From assembly GCA_017435245.1 (NCBI GenBank), contig JAFSFK010000034.1, positions 1 to 31,066 on the forward strand: 31,066 nucleotides of DNA. The letters run 5' to 3'. Below the pieces are notes generated by a model. It searched no databases, was not told the DNA's origin, and saw nothing but the letters and a program-made list of their open reading frames with translations. Positions 1-7,900 of the stretch are shown piece after piece. This DNA is from Oscillospiraceae bacterium (GTDB lineage: Bacteria; Bacillota; Clostridia; Oscillospirales; Oscillospiraceae). Made by a program: the position numbers and the translations under genes. The stretch's first letter is position 1; each line of letters starts with the position of its first letter.

Positions 1-86
1 ACAGCCTGGGCGAAGAATTTTTGAATTACGTTAAGGACGGCATGCCTATCACCATTAAGGAAGACGGCACTGTCTGCGTTGACTAA
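1..86 (+). CDS. C-terminal end of an unidentified protein (partial)
   Basis: An open frame entering from the left edge (codons begin at position 3) ends at a TAA at 84-86 and encodes the last 27 residues of a protein, ending ITIKEDGTVCVD. A strong hairpin terminator follows 12 nt later, which supports this being a real gene end. The fragment carries no recognisable motif, so I do not assign a function. Confidence 0.55.
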   Translation, partial: SLGEEFLNYVKDGMPITIKEDGTVCVD

Positions 87-97
87 AGAACATAAAA

Positions 98-130
98 ACT
101 GCCAAGCTCTTTGAGCTTGGCAGTTTTTTG
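98..130. terminator. Bidirectional intrinsic terminator between convergent genes
   Basis: A perfect 12-bp stem (98-109 paired with 113-124) with a TTT loop is flanked by an A-run on the left and a T-run on the right. It can therefore stop the left-hand plus-strand gene and asnA on the minus strand, whose stop codon lies 12 nt beyond the stem. Confidence 0.9.
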
Positions 131-135
131 TGTAA

Positions 136-1143
136 TTACAGCAGCCGAATACCGGCTTTTTCGCACGCATCCATGGTTTCTTTGTCCCAGACGCTGGACT
201 GGACTTCTCCGATGTGGGCGCAGCCCATCATCAGCAGGCACAGACGGCTCTGACCGATACCGCCGCCGATGGTCAGGGGCAGCTGATCGTTTAAGAGCAT
301 CTGGTGGAAGGGAAGTGCCCGGCGGTCATCACAGCCGGCAAGGCTAAGCTGACGGTCAAGAGACTGGGCATCTACACGGATACCCATGGAGGAGATCTCC
401 AGAGCTCTGTCCAGCACATCATCCCAGAAGAAAATATCGCAGTTAAGATCCCAGTCGTCGTAGTCCGGGGCACGGTTGCCGTGGGGCTTGCCGGATCTGA
501 GCTTTCCGCCGATGCCGATGATGCAGGCGGTGGGATGCTCCTTTACATAGGCGTTCTCCCGCTGGTCGCCGGTGAGGCTGGGATACAGATCTTCCAGCTC
601 CTGGGTGGTGATAAAGCTCACATCCCGGGAAAGACGGGTGGTCAGCTGGGGATAGCGCACGTGAAGCCGGTCGTTGGTATCGCAGATGGCACCCACAATG
701 GCGCTGACGATCAGCTTAAGATATTCAAGATTCCGGTTTTCCCGGGTGATGACCTTTTCCCAGTCCCACTGGTCTACATAGATGGAGTGGATGTTGTCCA
801 GATCTTCATCCCGGCGGATGGCGTTCATATCGGTGTACAGACCGCCGCCGATACCGAAATTATACCGCTTCAGGGCCAGACGCTTCCATTTCGCCAGGGA
901 ATGGACAACCTGGGCATCCATACCCACGGCGGGGATATCAAAGGATACAGCCCGCTCCACGCCGCTGAGGTTATCGTTCAGACCGGAGCTTTCGGTGACG
1001 AACAGGGGAGCGGATACACGCTTGAGGTTTAGTGCATCGGAGAACTCCTCCTGGAAGGTTTGCTTGATATAGGCAATGGCCCGCTGGGTATCATAGGCAT
1101 CCAGCTTGGGACGGTAGCCCTGGGGGATAAAAATGCTGTTCAT
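136..1143 (-). CDS. asnA: Aspartate-ammonia ligase (asparagine synthetase A)
   Basis: This 335-residue cytosolic enzyme makes asparagine from aspartate, ammonia and ATP, releasing AMP and pyrophosphate. The family is related to class II aminoacyl-tRNA synthetases (AspRS-like fold). The length matches bacterial AsnA (about 330 residues). Family stretches that can be read include SSGLNDNLSGVERAVSFD near residue 53, the KWKRLALKRY segment near residue 86, YTDMNAIRRDEDLDNIHS near residue 103, VDQWDWEK near residue 124, and a C-terminal glycine-rich GGGIGQSRLCLL near residue 294, which is typical of the ATP site. The start is fixed by AGGAGGGG (complement of 1150-1157) six bases upstream. It is monocistronic, with its own promoter and a shared terminator. 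No T-box is visible in its short leader. Confidence 0.97.
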   Translation of the reverse strand: MNSIFIPQGYRPKLDAYDTQRAIAYIKQTFQEEFSDALNLKRVSAPLFVTESSGLNDNLSGVERAVSFDIPAVGMDAQVVHSLAKWKRLALKRYNFGIGGGLYTDMNAIRRDEDLDNIHSIYVDQWDWEKVITRENRNLEYLKLIVSAIVGAICDTNDRLHVRYPQLTTRLSRDVSFITTQELEDLYPSLTGDQRENAYVKEHPTACIIGIGGKLRSGKPHGNRAPDYDDWDLNCDIFFWDDVLDRALEISSMGIRVDAQSLDRQLSLAGCDDRRALPFHQMLLNDQLPLTIGGGIGQSRLCLLMMGCAHIGEVQSSVWDKETMDACEKAGIRLL

Positions 1144-1175
1144 ATAGAACCCCTCCTAATGGGAAAGATAGGTCT

Positions 1176-1203
1176 ATTGTATTCCATTTTTCGGTAAAAT
1201 CAA
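1176..1203 (-). promoter_or_regulatory. SigA promoter of asnA
   Basis: On the minus strand a -35 box TTGATT (complement of 1198-1203) and a -10 box TACAAT (complement of 1176-1181) are separated by 16 bp and lie about 33 nt from the asnA start codon. The leader is too short for a T-box. Confidence 0.7.
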
Positions 1204-1252
1204 GAGAAAAAACAAAAAAATGCACGCCACAGATGGACTTTGGTTAACCATA

Positions 1253-1281
1253 CAAAAACAGCACCACAGATCGTGGTGCTG
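1253..1281 (-). terminator. Intrinsic terminator for the HtrA-type protease gene
   Basis: A 9-bp stem CAGCACCAC/GTGGTGCTG (1259-1267 and 1273-1281) with a 5-nt loop is followed on the minus strand by GTTTTTG. It is 261 nt downstream of the protease stop codon, separated from it by the palindromic element at 1300-1544. Confidence 0.75.
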
Positions 1282-1299
1282 TTTATAATATAGCGGATC

Positions 1300-1544
1300 A
1301 AATTCCGATTTATCGAGCAGTTGTGCTTCGCACAAAGGCTTCTCCTTGAGGAGAAGCTGTCAAAAATCTTTGATTTTTGACTGATGAGGTGTGCAGAAAA
1401 TGTTGCGATTACACATCGGCTTTCGGCGAATTCGTAATATTTTACTGTACACCTCATCCGACCCGGCTTGCGCCGGGCCACCTTCCCCTCAAGGGGAAGG
1501 CTTGGATGGTACACAGACCAAACAGCTCGATAAACTGGAATTTA
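1300..1544. repeat. MITE-like palindromic repeat, copy A (full length)
   Basis: This 245-bp non-coding element has terminal inverted repeats with consensus AAATTCCGGTTTATCGAGC (left end 1300-1321, right end 1523-1544). Inside are several nested hairpins: a TTGTGC/GCACAA hairpin near 1320-1335, a CTTCTCC/GGAGAAG hairpin near 1338-1360, the GTCAAAAATC...GATTTTTGAC palindrome near 1358-1381, a long-range pair 1383-1396 with 1445-1458 (13 of 14 bases), CCCGGC/GCCGGG at 1462-1477, and a 9-bp stem at 1481-1500. The right terminal repeat overlaps the TAA stop codon of the protease gene. No target-site duplication is obvious. Related copies lie at 11362-11404 and 30916-31066. Open frames across it are not convincing genes. 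Confidence 0.8.
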
Positions 1545-2849
1545 CCACCCGTAGAAGCCCCATGGGTTCTGGGGGTACTGGCTGTATTGCTGTTCATTTA
1601 CCTGTGGATTTTGTTCCAATGCTTGCTGGATCTGCTCACCTACGGTGACGGAGATCTCCATTGTGCTGCCCTGGCGGTAGACACTCAGTACCAGCACGTC
1701 GCCTACGGAGGCATCGCCGATCAGCTCCACTAGCTGAGTGCTGCCGGTGATGGCGGTGTCATTCATTTTCGTGATGATATCGCCGGGCTGCAGACCGGCA
1801 GCTGCGGCAGGACCGTCCTGGGCAACAGACTGGACAGCAGCGCCGGCGGGAATGCCGTAAAGCTGGGTCTGTGCCGATACATCGGAGACACTGACACCGA
1901 TATAGGGCTTGGAGATATAACCCTTTTCGATGATGGATTCCACGATGGACCGCACCGAGTTGATGGGAATGGCAAAGCCGATATTATCGATGGATGCCTC
2001 AGAAGCGGAGGAAGAGGAATACTTGGCGTTGGTGATGCCCACTACCTCGCCGTAGAGGTTAAACAGCGCACCGCCGGAGTTGCCGGAGTTGATGGCACAG
2101 TCGGTTTGAATAAGATTCATGGTAGCCCCGTTGGACATGGTGATCTGCCGGTCCAGGGCACTGACGGTTCCGGCGGTGAGAGAAAAGGTCAGCTCGCCCA
2201 GAGGATTGCCGATGGCGATGACGCTGTCACCCACATTCATATTGTCGGAAGAACCCAGGATCACCGGAGCCAGATCCTGGGCATCCACCTTCAGTACGGC
2301 GATATCGTTGCTCTCGTCGTAGCCGATCAGCTCGGCGTCATAGCTGGTGCCGTCATAGCAGGTTACGGTGATGGCGGAGGAATCCTCGATGACATGGAAA
2401 TTGGTAAGGATATAGCCGTCACTGCTCAGAATAAAGCCGGAGCCGGAGGCGGCGGAGGTTGTCTGATAGCCCCAGAAGTTGGTGGTGATGGAGGTGGTGA
2501 TGCCCACGGTGGAATTGACATTGGCGGCGTACACCTGTGCCGGGGTCATCAAAGTGTCGGTGGGTAATTCTACCGTTTCAATGACAGAATTTCTCCGGAC
2601 ACCCTCCAGAAACTGGATGGTCTGCTGTGCCGGCAGGGATTCGGAAGGGGACAGATGCTGATAGGCGGCAACACCGGCAGCACCGATAATGCCGCCCAAA
2701 AGACTGCAGCACAGCGCCAGTGCTACGATCTTGCCGGAGGACATACCCTTCTTTTTGGGCTTAGGCGGGACGGGCTCCTGGACATATTGATAACCCCAGT
2801 ACTGAGGATCGTTGGGATTTGACGGGTCGTTGTTGTTTTCGTAATACAT
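1542..2849 (-). CDS. Membrane-anchored HtrA/DegP-type serine protease with PDZ domain
   Basis: This 435-residue extracytoplasmic quality-control protease of family S1C has a short Asn/Pro/Tyr-rich cytoplasmic tail (1-39), one membrane segment (about 40-63), a linker, a trypsin-like domain (about 110-305) and one PDZ domain (about 315-400). The catalytic triad is visible: His152 in TNFHVIED, Asp182 in NDIAVLKVD and Ser258 in GNSGGAL. The PDZ domain includes GLQPGDII. The C-terminal 28 residues are rich in Gln, Asn, Pro, Tyr and Trp. Domain order is that of Gram-positive HtrA proteins, which degrade or refold misfolded secreted proteins. GAAAGGAG, 6 nt before the start codon, is the ribosome binding site. 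I see no good SigA promoter upstream, so stress-type regulation is possible but not shown. The stop codon lies inside the terminal repeat of the adjacent palindromic element. Confidence 0.95.
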   Translation of the reverse strand: MYYENNNDPSNPNDPQYWGYQYVQEPVPPKPKKKGMSSGKIVALALCCSLLGGIIGAAGVAAYQHLSPSESLPAQQTIQFLEGVRRNSVIETVELPTDTLMTPAQVYAANVNSTVGITTSITTNFWGYQTTSAASGSGFILSSDGYILTNFHVIEDSSAITVTCYDGTSYDAELIGYDESNDIAVLKVDAQDLAPVILGSSDNMNVGDSVIAIGNPLGELTFSLTAGTVSALDRQITMSNGATMNLIQTDCAINSGNSGGALFNLYGEVVGITNAKYSSSSASEASIDNIGFAIPINSVRSIVESIIEKGYISKPYIGVSVSDVSAQTQLYGIPAGAAVQSVAQDGPAAAAGLQPGDIITKMNDTAITGSTQLVELIGDASVGDVLVLSVYRQGSTMEISVTVGEQIQQALEQNPQVNEQQYSQYPQNPWGFYGW

Positions 2850-3020
2850 AGCGGTGCTCCTTTCGGATTATATCGATCAGGCTAGGGATAGTTTACTGCC
2901 AAATTCTGAATAAATACTGAAAGAATTAAATCGAAATGATGAATAGTTTTTGAATGAATGTTGAATTCTGGGGATGATCCAACGCTTGTCCGCAGTATAA
3001 AGAAAAACGTACGCGCCCTC

Positions 3021-3049
3021 TTGACACGTTCAAGGGGGCGTGCTATAAT
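3021..3049 (+). promoter_or_regulatory. Perfect consensus SigA promoter of the T-box/trpB transcript
   Basis: TTGACA (3021-3026) and TATAAT (3044-3049) are separated by exactly 17 bp. This strong promoter drives a leader of about 295 nt in front of trpB, as expected when control is by transcription attenuation rather than initiation. Confidence 0.93.
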
Positions 3050-3059
3050 TTTCTAAACC

Positions 3060-3321
3060 GTTGAGGAAGAGTGAGTAAGCTCTTTTCCTTTTCTCTCAGA
3101 GAGCCGCGGGTGGTGGGATCGCGGCAGAAAAGACTGAGCCCAATGGACTTCCGAGGGCAATCGGAAAGGGGAGACCCCCAAGTATGTGCGCCGGAGCAGA
3201 CCCTCCGTCAACAAGGTCAGCATATGTCAGTATGCACAAAGTGGGCGCACAGCGCCAAGCCGGGTGGCACCGCAGGAGATTATTCCTGTCCCAGCGATAA
3301 TCTGGGGCAGGTTGTTTTTTT
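3060..3321 (+). promoter_or_regulatory. Tryptophan-specific T-box riboswitch with terminator
   Basis: The leader has T-box architecture. Stem I is closed by GGAAG (3065-3069) with CTTCC (3148-3152), continued by GCTC/GAGC (3079-3082, 3136-3139) and an apical GCCGCG/CGCGGC stem (3103-3108, 3120-3125). The 5' side carries GTGAGTA; the 3' side of the specifier loop shows UGG (3144-3146) followed by the usual purine, the codon for Trp. A further stem pairs 3186-3192 with 3244-3250. The T-box core GGGTGGCACCGC is at 3262-3273. Its bulge UGGC (3265-3268) would pair with a tRNA ending in GCCA, consistent with the G discriminator base of bacterial tRNA-Trp. The competing terminator stem is 3285-3294 with 3302-3311, followed by TTGTTTTTTT. 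Uncharged tRNA-Trp should therefore switch on trpB. Confidence 0.94.
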
Positions 3322-3351
3322 GCCCCAAGTTCTGGAAAGGAGACAGTTGCT

Positions 3352-4728
3352 ATGTCGAACAAAACCATCCCTTATAAGATCTATCTGGAAGAAAGTGAGA
3401 TGCCCAGAGCATGGTATAATCTTCGTGCCGATATGGTCAATAAGCCCGCACCGCTGCTGGATCCTGTGACCCATAAGCCTATGACACAGGAAGATCTGTC
3501 CGGTGTATTCTGTGATGAGCTCATTCGCCAGGAACTGGACGAGACCAATGCCTATATTGAGATTCCCCAGGAGATCCGGGATTTTTACCGGATGTACCGT
3601 CCTGCGCCTCTGGTCCGTGCTTATTGCCTGGAGAAAAAGCTGCAGACCCCTGCAAAGATCTACTATAAATTCGAGGGCAATAACACCTCCGGTTCCCATA
3701 AGCTCAATTCCGCCATCGCCCAGGCTTACTATGCCAAGAAGCAGGGTCTGAAGGGCGTGACCACCGAGACCGGCGCCGGTCAGTGGGGAACGGCGCTTGC
3801 CATGGCCTGTTCCTATTTTGATCTGGACTGCAAGGTGTTTATGGTCAAATGCTCCTATGAGCAGAAGCCCCACCGCCGGGAGGTGATGCGCACCTACGGC
3901 GCATCGGTCACACCCTCTCCCTCTGCGGAGACCGAGGTGGGCAGAAAGATCCGTGCAGAATTTCCGGATACCAACGGCAGCCTTGGCTGTGCAATTTCCG
4001 AAGCGGTGGAAATGGCGTCCAAGACCGATGGCTACCGCTATGTCCTGGGCAGTGTGCTGAACCAGGTGATGCTCCACCAGTCCATCATCGGCCTTGAGAC
4101 GATGGCGGCCATGGATAAATATGATATTAAGCCGGATGTGATCATCGGCTGTGCCGGCGGCGGCTCTAATCTGGGCGGACTGATCGCACCCTTTATGGGC
4201 CGTAAGATCAAGGGCGAACTGGATTGCAAGTTTATTGCAGTCGAGCCTGTTTCCTGTCCCAGCTTCACCCGAGGCACCTACGCCTACGACTATTGCGATA
4301 CCGGCATGATCTGTCCTCTGTCCAAAATGTACACGATGGGTTCTTCCTTTATTCCTGCTGCTACCCACGCCGGTGGTCTGCGGTATCACGGAATGAACTC
4401 CACACTCTCCCAGCTGTACGACGATAAGCTGATGGAGGCTGTGGCAGTCAAGCAGACGGAGGTCTTTGCGGCTGCGGAGTACTTTGCCCGGATCGAGGGC
4501 ACGCTGCCCGCTCCGGAAAGCTCCCACGCCATCAAGGTAGCCATTGACGAGGCCCTCAAGTGCAAAGAAACAGGGGAGGAGAAAACCATCCTCTTCGGCC
4601 TTACCGGTACCGGCTATTTTGATATGATGTCCTATGAGAAATTCCACAACGGCGTGATGCAGGACTATATTCCCACAGATGAAGAGCTGAGCGCTGCCAT
4701 TGCCAAGCTGCCAAAGATCGAAAAATAA
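3352..4728 (+). CDS. trpB: Tryptophan synthase beta chain, TrpB2 type (stand-alone)
   Basis: This 458-residue PLP enzyme condenses indole with serine to give tryptophan. The length and the N-terminal extension, with an SNKTIPYKIYLEESEMPRAWYN opening, fit the TrpB2 subfamily rather than the roughly 400-residue TrpB1. The PLP lysine should be Lys117 in NNTSGSHKLNSA. The ETGAGQWG segment near residue 139 corresponds to the substrate carboxylate loop, and the phosphate-binding GCAGGGSN is at 266-273. AAGGAG (3337-3342) lies 9 nt before the start. The gene is alone: there is no trpA or other trp gene beside it, and a terminator follows. TrpB2 proteins are known to bind TrpA weakly or not at all and are thought to salvage indole; that role here is an inference. 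Expression is under the Trp T-box directly upstream. Confidence 0.95.
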   Translation: MSNKTIPYKIYLEESEMPRAWYNLRADMVNKPAPLLDPVTHKPMTQEDLSGVFCDELIRQELDETNAYIEIPQEIRDFYRMYRPAPLVRAYCLEKKLQTPAKIYYKFEGNNTSGSHKLNSAIAQAYYAKKQGLKGVTTETGAGQWGTALAMACSYFDLDCKVFMVKCSYEQKPHRREVMRTYGASVTPSPSAETEVGRKIRAEFPDTNGSLGCAISEAVEMASKTDGYRYVLGSVLNQVMLHQSIIGLETMAAMDKYDIKPDVIIGCAGGGSNLGGLIAPFMGRKIKGELDCKFIAVEPVSCPSFTRGTYAYDYCDTGMICPLSKMYTMGSSFIPAATHAGGLRYHGMNSTLSQLYDDKLMEAVAVKQTEVFAAAEYFARIEGTLPAPESSHAIKVAIDEALKCKETGEEKTILFGLTGTGYFDMMSYEKFHNGVMQDYIPTDEELSAAIAKLPKIEK

Positions 4729-4739
4729 GACCCTTTTTG

Positions 4740-4772
4740 CTGCCCCCGGACCTGCGGATCCGGGGGCAGTTT
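4740..4772 (+). terminator. Probable terminator of trpB
   Basis: An 11-bp perfect GC-rich stem (4740-4750 with 4759-4769) and an 8-nt loop start 12 nt after the trpB stop codon. The T-run is only three bases, so it is a hairpin with a weak tail. Confidence 0.7.
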
Positions 4773-4898
4773 CCTGCCGTAAAAAGAGGGGAATGTTAAG
4801 ATTCGATACTTATGCGGAATAACGGTAACTTTTTTGGGGACGATGAAACAAATTTAATTGAAAATTCCCCATATTAGATTCATATTGACCAAATCAGA

Positions 4899-4927
4899 TT
4901 GACTTTATAAAGTGCCAAATGTATAAT
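4899..4927 (+). promoter_or_regulatory. SigA promoter of the giant surface-protein gene
   Basis: TTGACT (4899-4904) and TATAAT (4922-4927) are separated by 17 bp. The leader that follows can form an AGAGGG/CCCTCT hairpin (4941-4946 with 4954-4959) before the AAAGGAAG ribosome binding site near 4980. The rest of the gap from 4773 is AT-rich with no gene visible. Confidence 0.85.
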
Positions 4928-4995
4928 GTGACCATAGTATAGAGGGAGTTATACCCTCTGCTGTACGGAAAATAATTTGAAAGGAAGAGAAAACC

Positions 4996-7900
4996 ATGCT
5001 GAAAAAACTTATCAGCCTGCTTCTGGTCCTGGCAATGGTCGTCGGTATGATGACCGTTGGCGCAGTGAGTGTTTTCGCCACCGAAGAGGGCGGCGAGAAT
5101 GTAACTGAGCCTGAAGCTACCGAGCCTGAAGCTACCGAGCCCGAAGCTACAGAACCCGAGGCCACTGAGCCTGAGGTCACTGAGCCTGAGGTCACTGAGC
5201 CTCCTGCTCCCCACGAGCATTCCTGTGAGCACTGCGAAGGTGCCGAGTGGATCGCCTGGGACGGTACCGTGGCAGCCCTGCAGCAGGGCGGTCACTTCTA
5301 TCTGACCGAAGAGACCACTATGAGCGGCGGCTTTGCAGTGGAATCTCTGGAAAATAAGCAGATCGATGTTACCATCTGTCTGAATGGTCAGACTCTGAAC
5401 GGACCTGCATCTGCCCGTATGTTCCGTCTGTCCGGCGGTGCAAGCCTTACGATTGTTGACTGTACCGCTAAGACTGTGGACGGCGTTTATACCGCAGGTT
5501 CCATCGTGCCCCAGTTCCACAATATCAAGGGCGTTGTTGCCGGTGTTTACTCCGATGTCAGCGGCGAACCCGGCTCTGCCTTTGCTATGTATGACGGCGT
5601 CATCGACGGCGGCAACAACAGCAATACCTCTGCTGTCAGCCCTAGCAACATCGGTGGCGGTCTGATCGATTTGAACTCTGCCGGCAACGTCAATCTCTAC
5701 GGCGGCGTTCTGAAGGACTACACCAGCTACTACGGCGGCGCCATTTATGTAGGTAGCGGTCTGCTGACCATTGATGGTGCAACTATTACAAACTGTAATG
5801 CTACCCGTGGCCGTGCCATTATGATCAAGAGCACCGGTAAAGCCGTTCTGGAAAGCGGTCAGATTCTGGGCGGTACCACCCTGCACGGTCTGGTTGCCCT
5901 GCAGTCCGGCGGTACTTTGACCATCAACGGCGGTAAGATCGGTGATACCAAAGATGCCAATGGTCACGGTATCCATATCAATGGTGACAAGTCCTCCGTT
6001 ACCATGAACGGCGGTGAGATTTCCGGCAACGCTAAGTACGGTGTTTGGGTTGAGTCCGGTACCTTTAATTTGTCTGGCGGTAAGATCTCCGGCAACCTGA
6101 ACGGTGTGTACGTTGATGACGGTATCTTCAATATGTCCGGCGGCGAGATCACCGGTAACGTTTCCTCCGCTGAGGGCGCCGGTGTTCGTATCAATAAGAC
6201 TACCGGCAAGATGGTCATGTCCGGCGGTAAGATCTATGCTAACGAATGTACTGGTACATCTTCCAGCTGCGCTGGTGTGCGTACCGTCGGTACTTTTGAG
6301 ATGTCCGGCGGTGAGATCTACGGCAACATTACTGCAGAATCTGTGGGTAATGCTTCCGAGATCCTGGCTGCAGATGCAAACGCAGTGGTTACGATTTCCG
6401 GCACTGCAGCAATTACCAAAACCGCCAAGTACTCTGTCAACTGCTACAAGGGCGCTGTCACTGTCAGCGGCGGTACCTTCACCGGTCCTCTGTCTGTTTC
6501 TGCGAACTGCACCCTGTCCATCTCCGGCGGTATGTTTGATACCGATGTGGAGAGCTACACTGCTGAGGGCTATACCCAGCTGCTCACCGGTGAAGTTTCC
6601 ACCGTTTGTGCTCCCCACGCTTTGGTAGACGGTTATTGCACTCGCTGCGGCGATCTGGATCCCCAGGCTGTCACCGGTACTTGCGATAACGGCCTTAGCT
6701 GGATCCTGTCCCAGGGTGAGTTGATCATCTCTGGTTCCGGTACGATGGTTGATTTTGAGACCGGCTCTGCTCCCTGGAGCGAATATGCAGCACAGATCAC
6801 TGAGGTTGATATTAAGCAGGGCGTTACCTCCATCGGCGCTTACGCCTTTGAAAACTCCACTGCTTTGGTGTTCATTGAGATTCCTGTGGGCATTGTGCAG
6901 ATCGGTGAAGGCGCATTTGCCGGCTCCGGCTTGACTGAAATCCTGTTTAATGGCAGCGCCCCCATGTTTGTGGGCGAGTCCATTTTTGGCGGTGTAACCG
7001 CAAAAGCATCCTACCCTGTGAACGATACCAGCTGGACTGAGGATATCAAGCTCAGCTACGGCGGCAGCATCAGCTGGGAGGGCAATGTATATGACCATAC
7101 CTGCCCCGAGTGTGGAAGCAACGAATGGTTGCCCTTCACCGGTATCGATACCAGCGTTTCCAACGCTACCAACCTCCAGAGCGGTCACTATTACCTGACT
7201 GCCGATACCACGCTGCCTACCTCCATTGACCTGCGTGGTGATGTGGATGTCACCCTGAGCCTGAATGGCTATGACCTGTACGGTCCTGCCAAGAGCCGTG
7301 TGTTCCGTCTGTCCGGCGGCGCAAAGTTGACCGTTATTGATCCCGGCGCTGGCAATGTATATGACAGCGACGATCAAATCATTGGCTACGACGGTGGCAA
7401 GATCATTCCTCAGTACCACGGCATCAAGGGCGTTGTCTGCGGTATTTACGAGGGTACCGGCAGTACCTTCAACCTGTACGACGGTATCATCGATGGCGGC
7501 AGCAACAGTAATGCTTCCGTTGTCAGCTCCACCAATATTGGCGGCGGCTTGATCGATATGAACTCTGCCGGTATCATCAACCTCTACGGTGGCGTTCTGA
7601 AGGACTACACCAGCTACTACGGTGGCGCTATTTATGTGGGTGGCGGTAAGCTGACCATTGATGGCGCAACCATCGAAAACTGTAATGCTACCCGTGGCCG
7701 TGCCATTATGGTCAAGGGCAGTACCTCCGAGGCGGTTCTGGAAAGCGGCGAGATCCTGGGCGGTTCTGCAACCCACGGCCTGGTCGCCCTGCAGTCCGGT
7801 GCCAAGTTCACAATGAACGGTGGCAAGCTGGGCAACACTACCGGTGCCAACGCCAACGGTGTCCATATCAGCGGTGCCAACTCCGTATTTACTTTGAACG

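Noticed and set aside
304..1032. Plus-strand frame of 242 codons inside asnA
   Set aside because: AsnA on the minus strand is unmistakable, with promoter and ribosome binding site; the plus frame is a shadow.
1200..1733. Short open frames across the palindromic element (both strands)
   Set aside because: They run through hairpins and a terminator, have no ribosome binding site and no protein-like composition.
2861..2880. TATAAT-like box for the HtrA-type protease gene on the minus strand
   Set aside because: It would put the transcription start inside the ribosome binding site and has no -35 partner at 16-18 bp.
5100..5205. Short Glu-Pro-Thr coding repeats as a CRISPR-like or DNA-level repeat array
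   Set aside because: They are in-frame codon repeats in a protein linker, without spacers.
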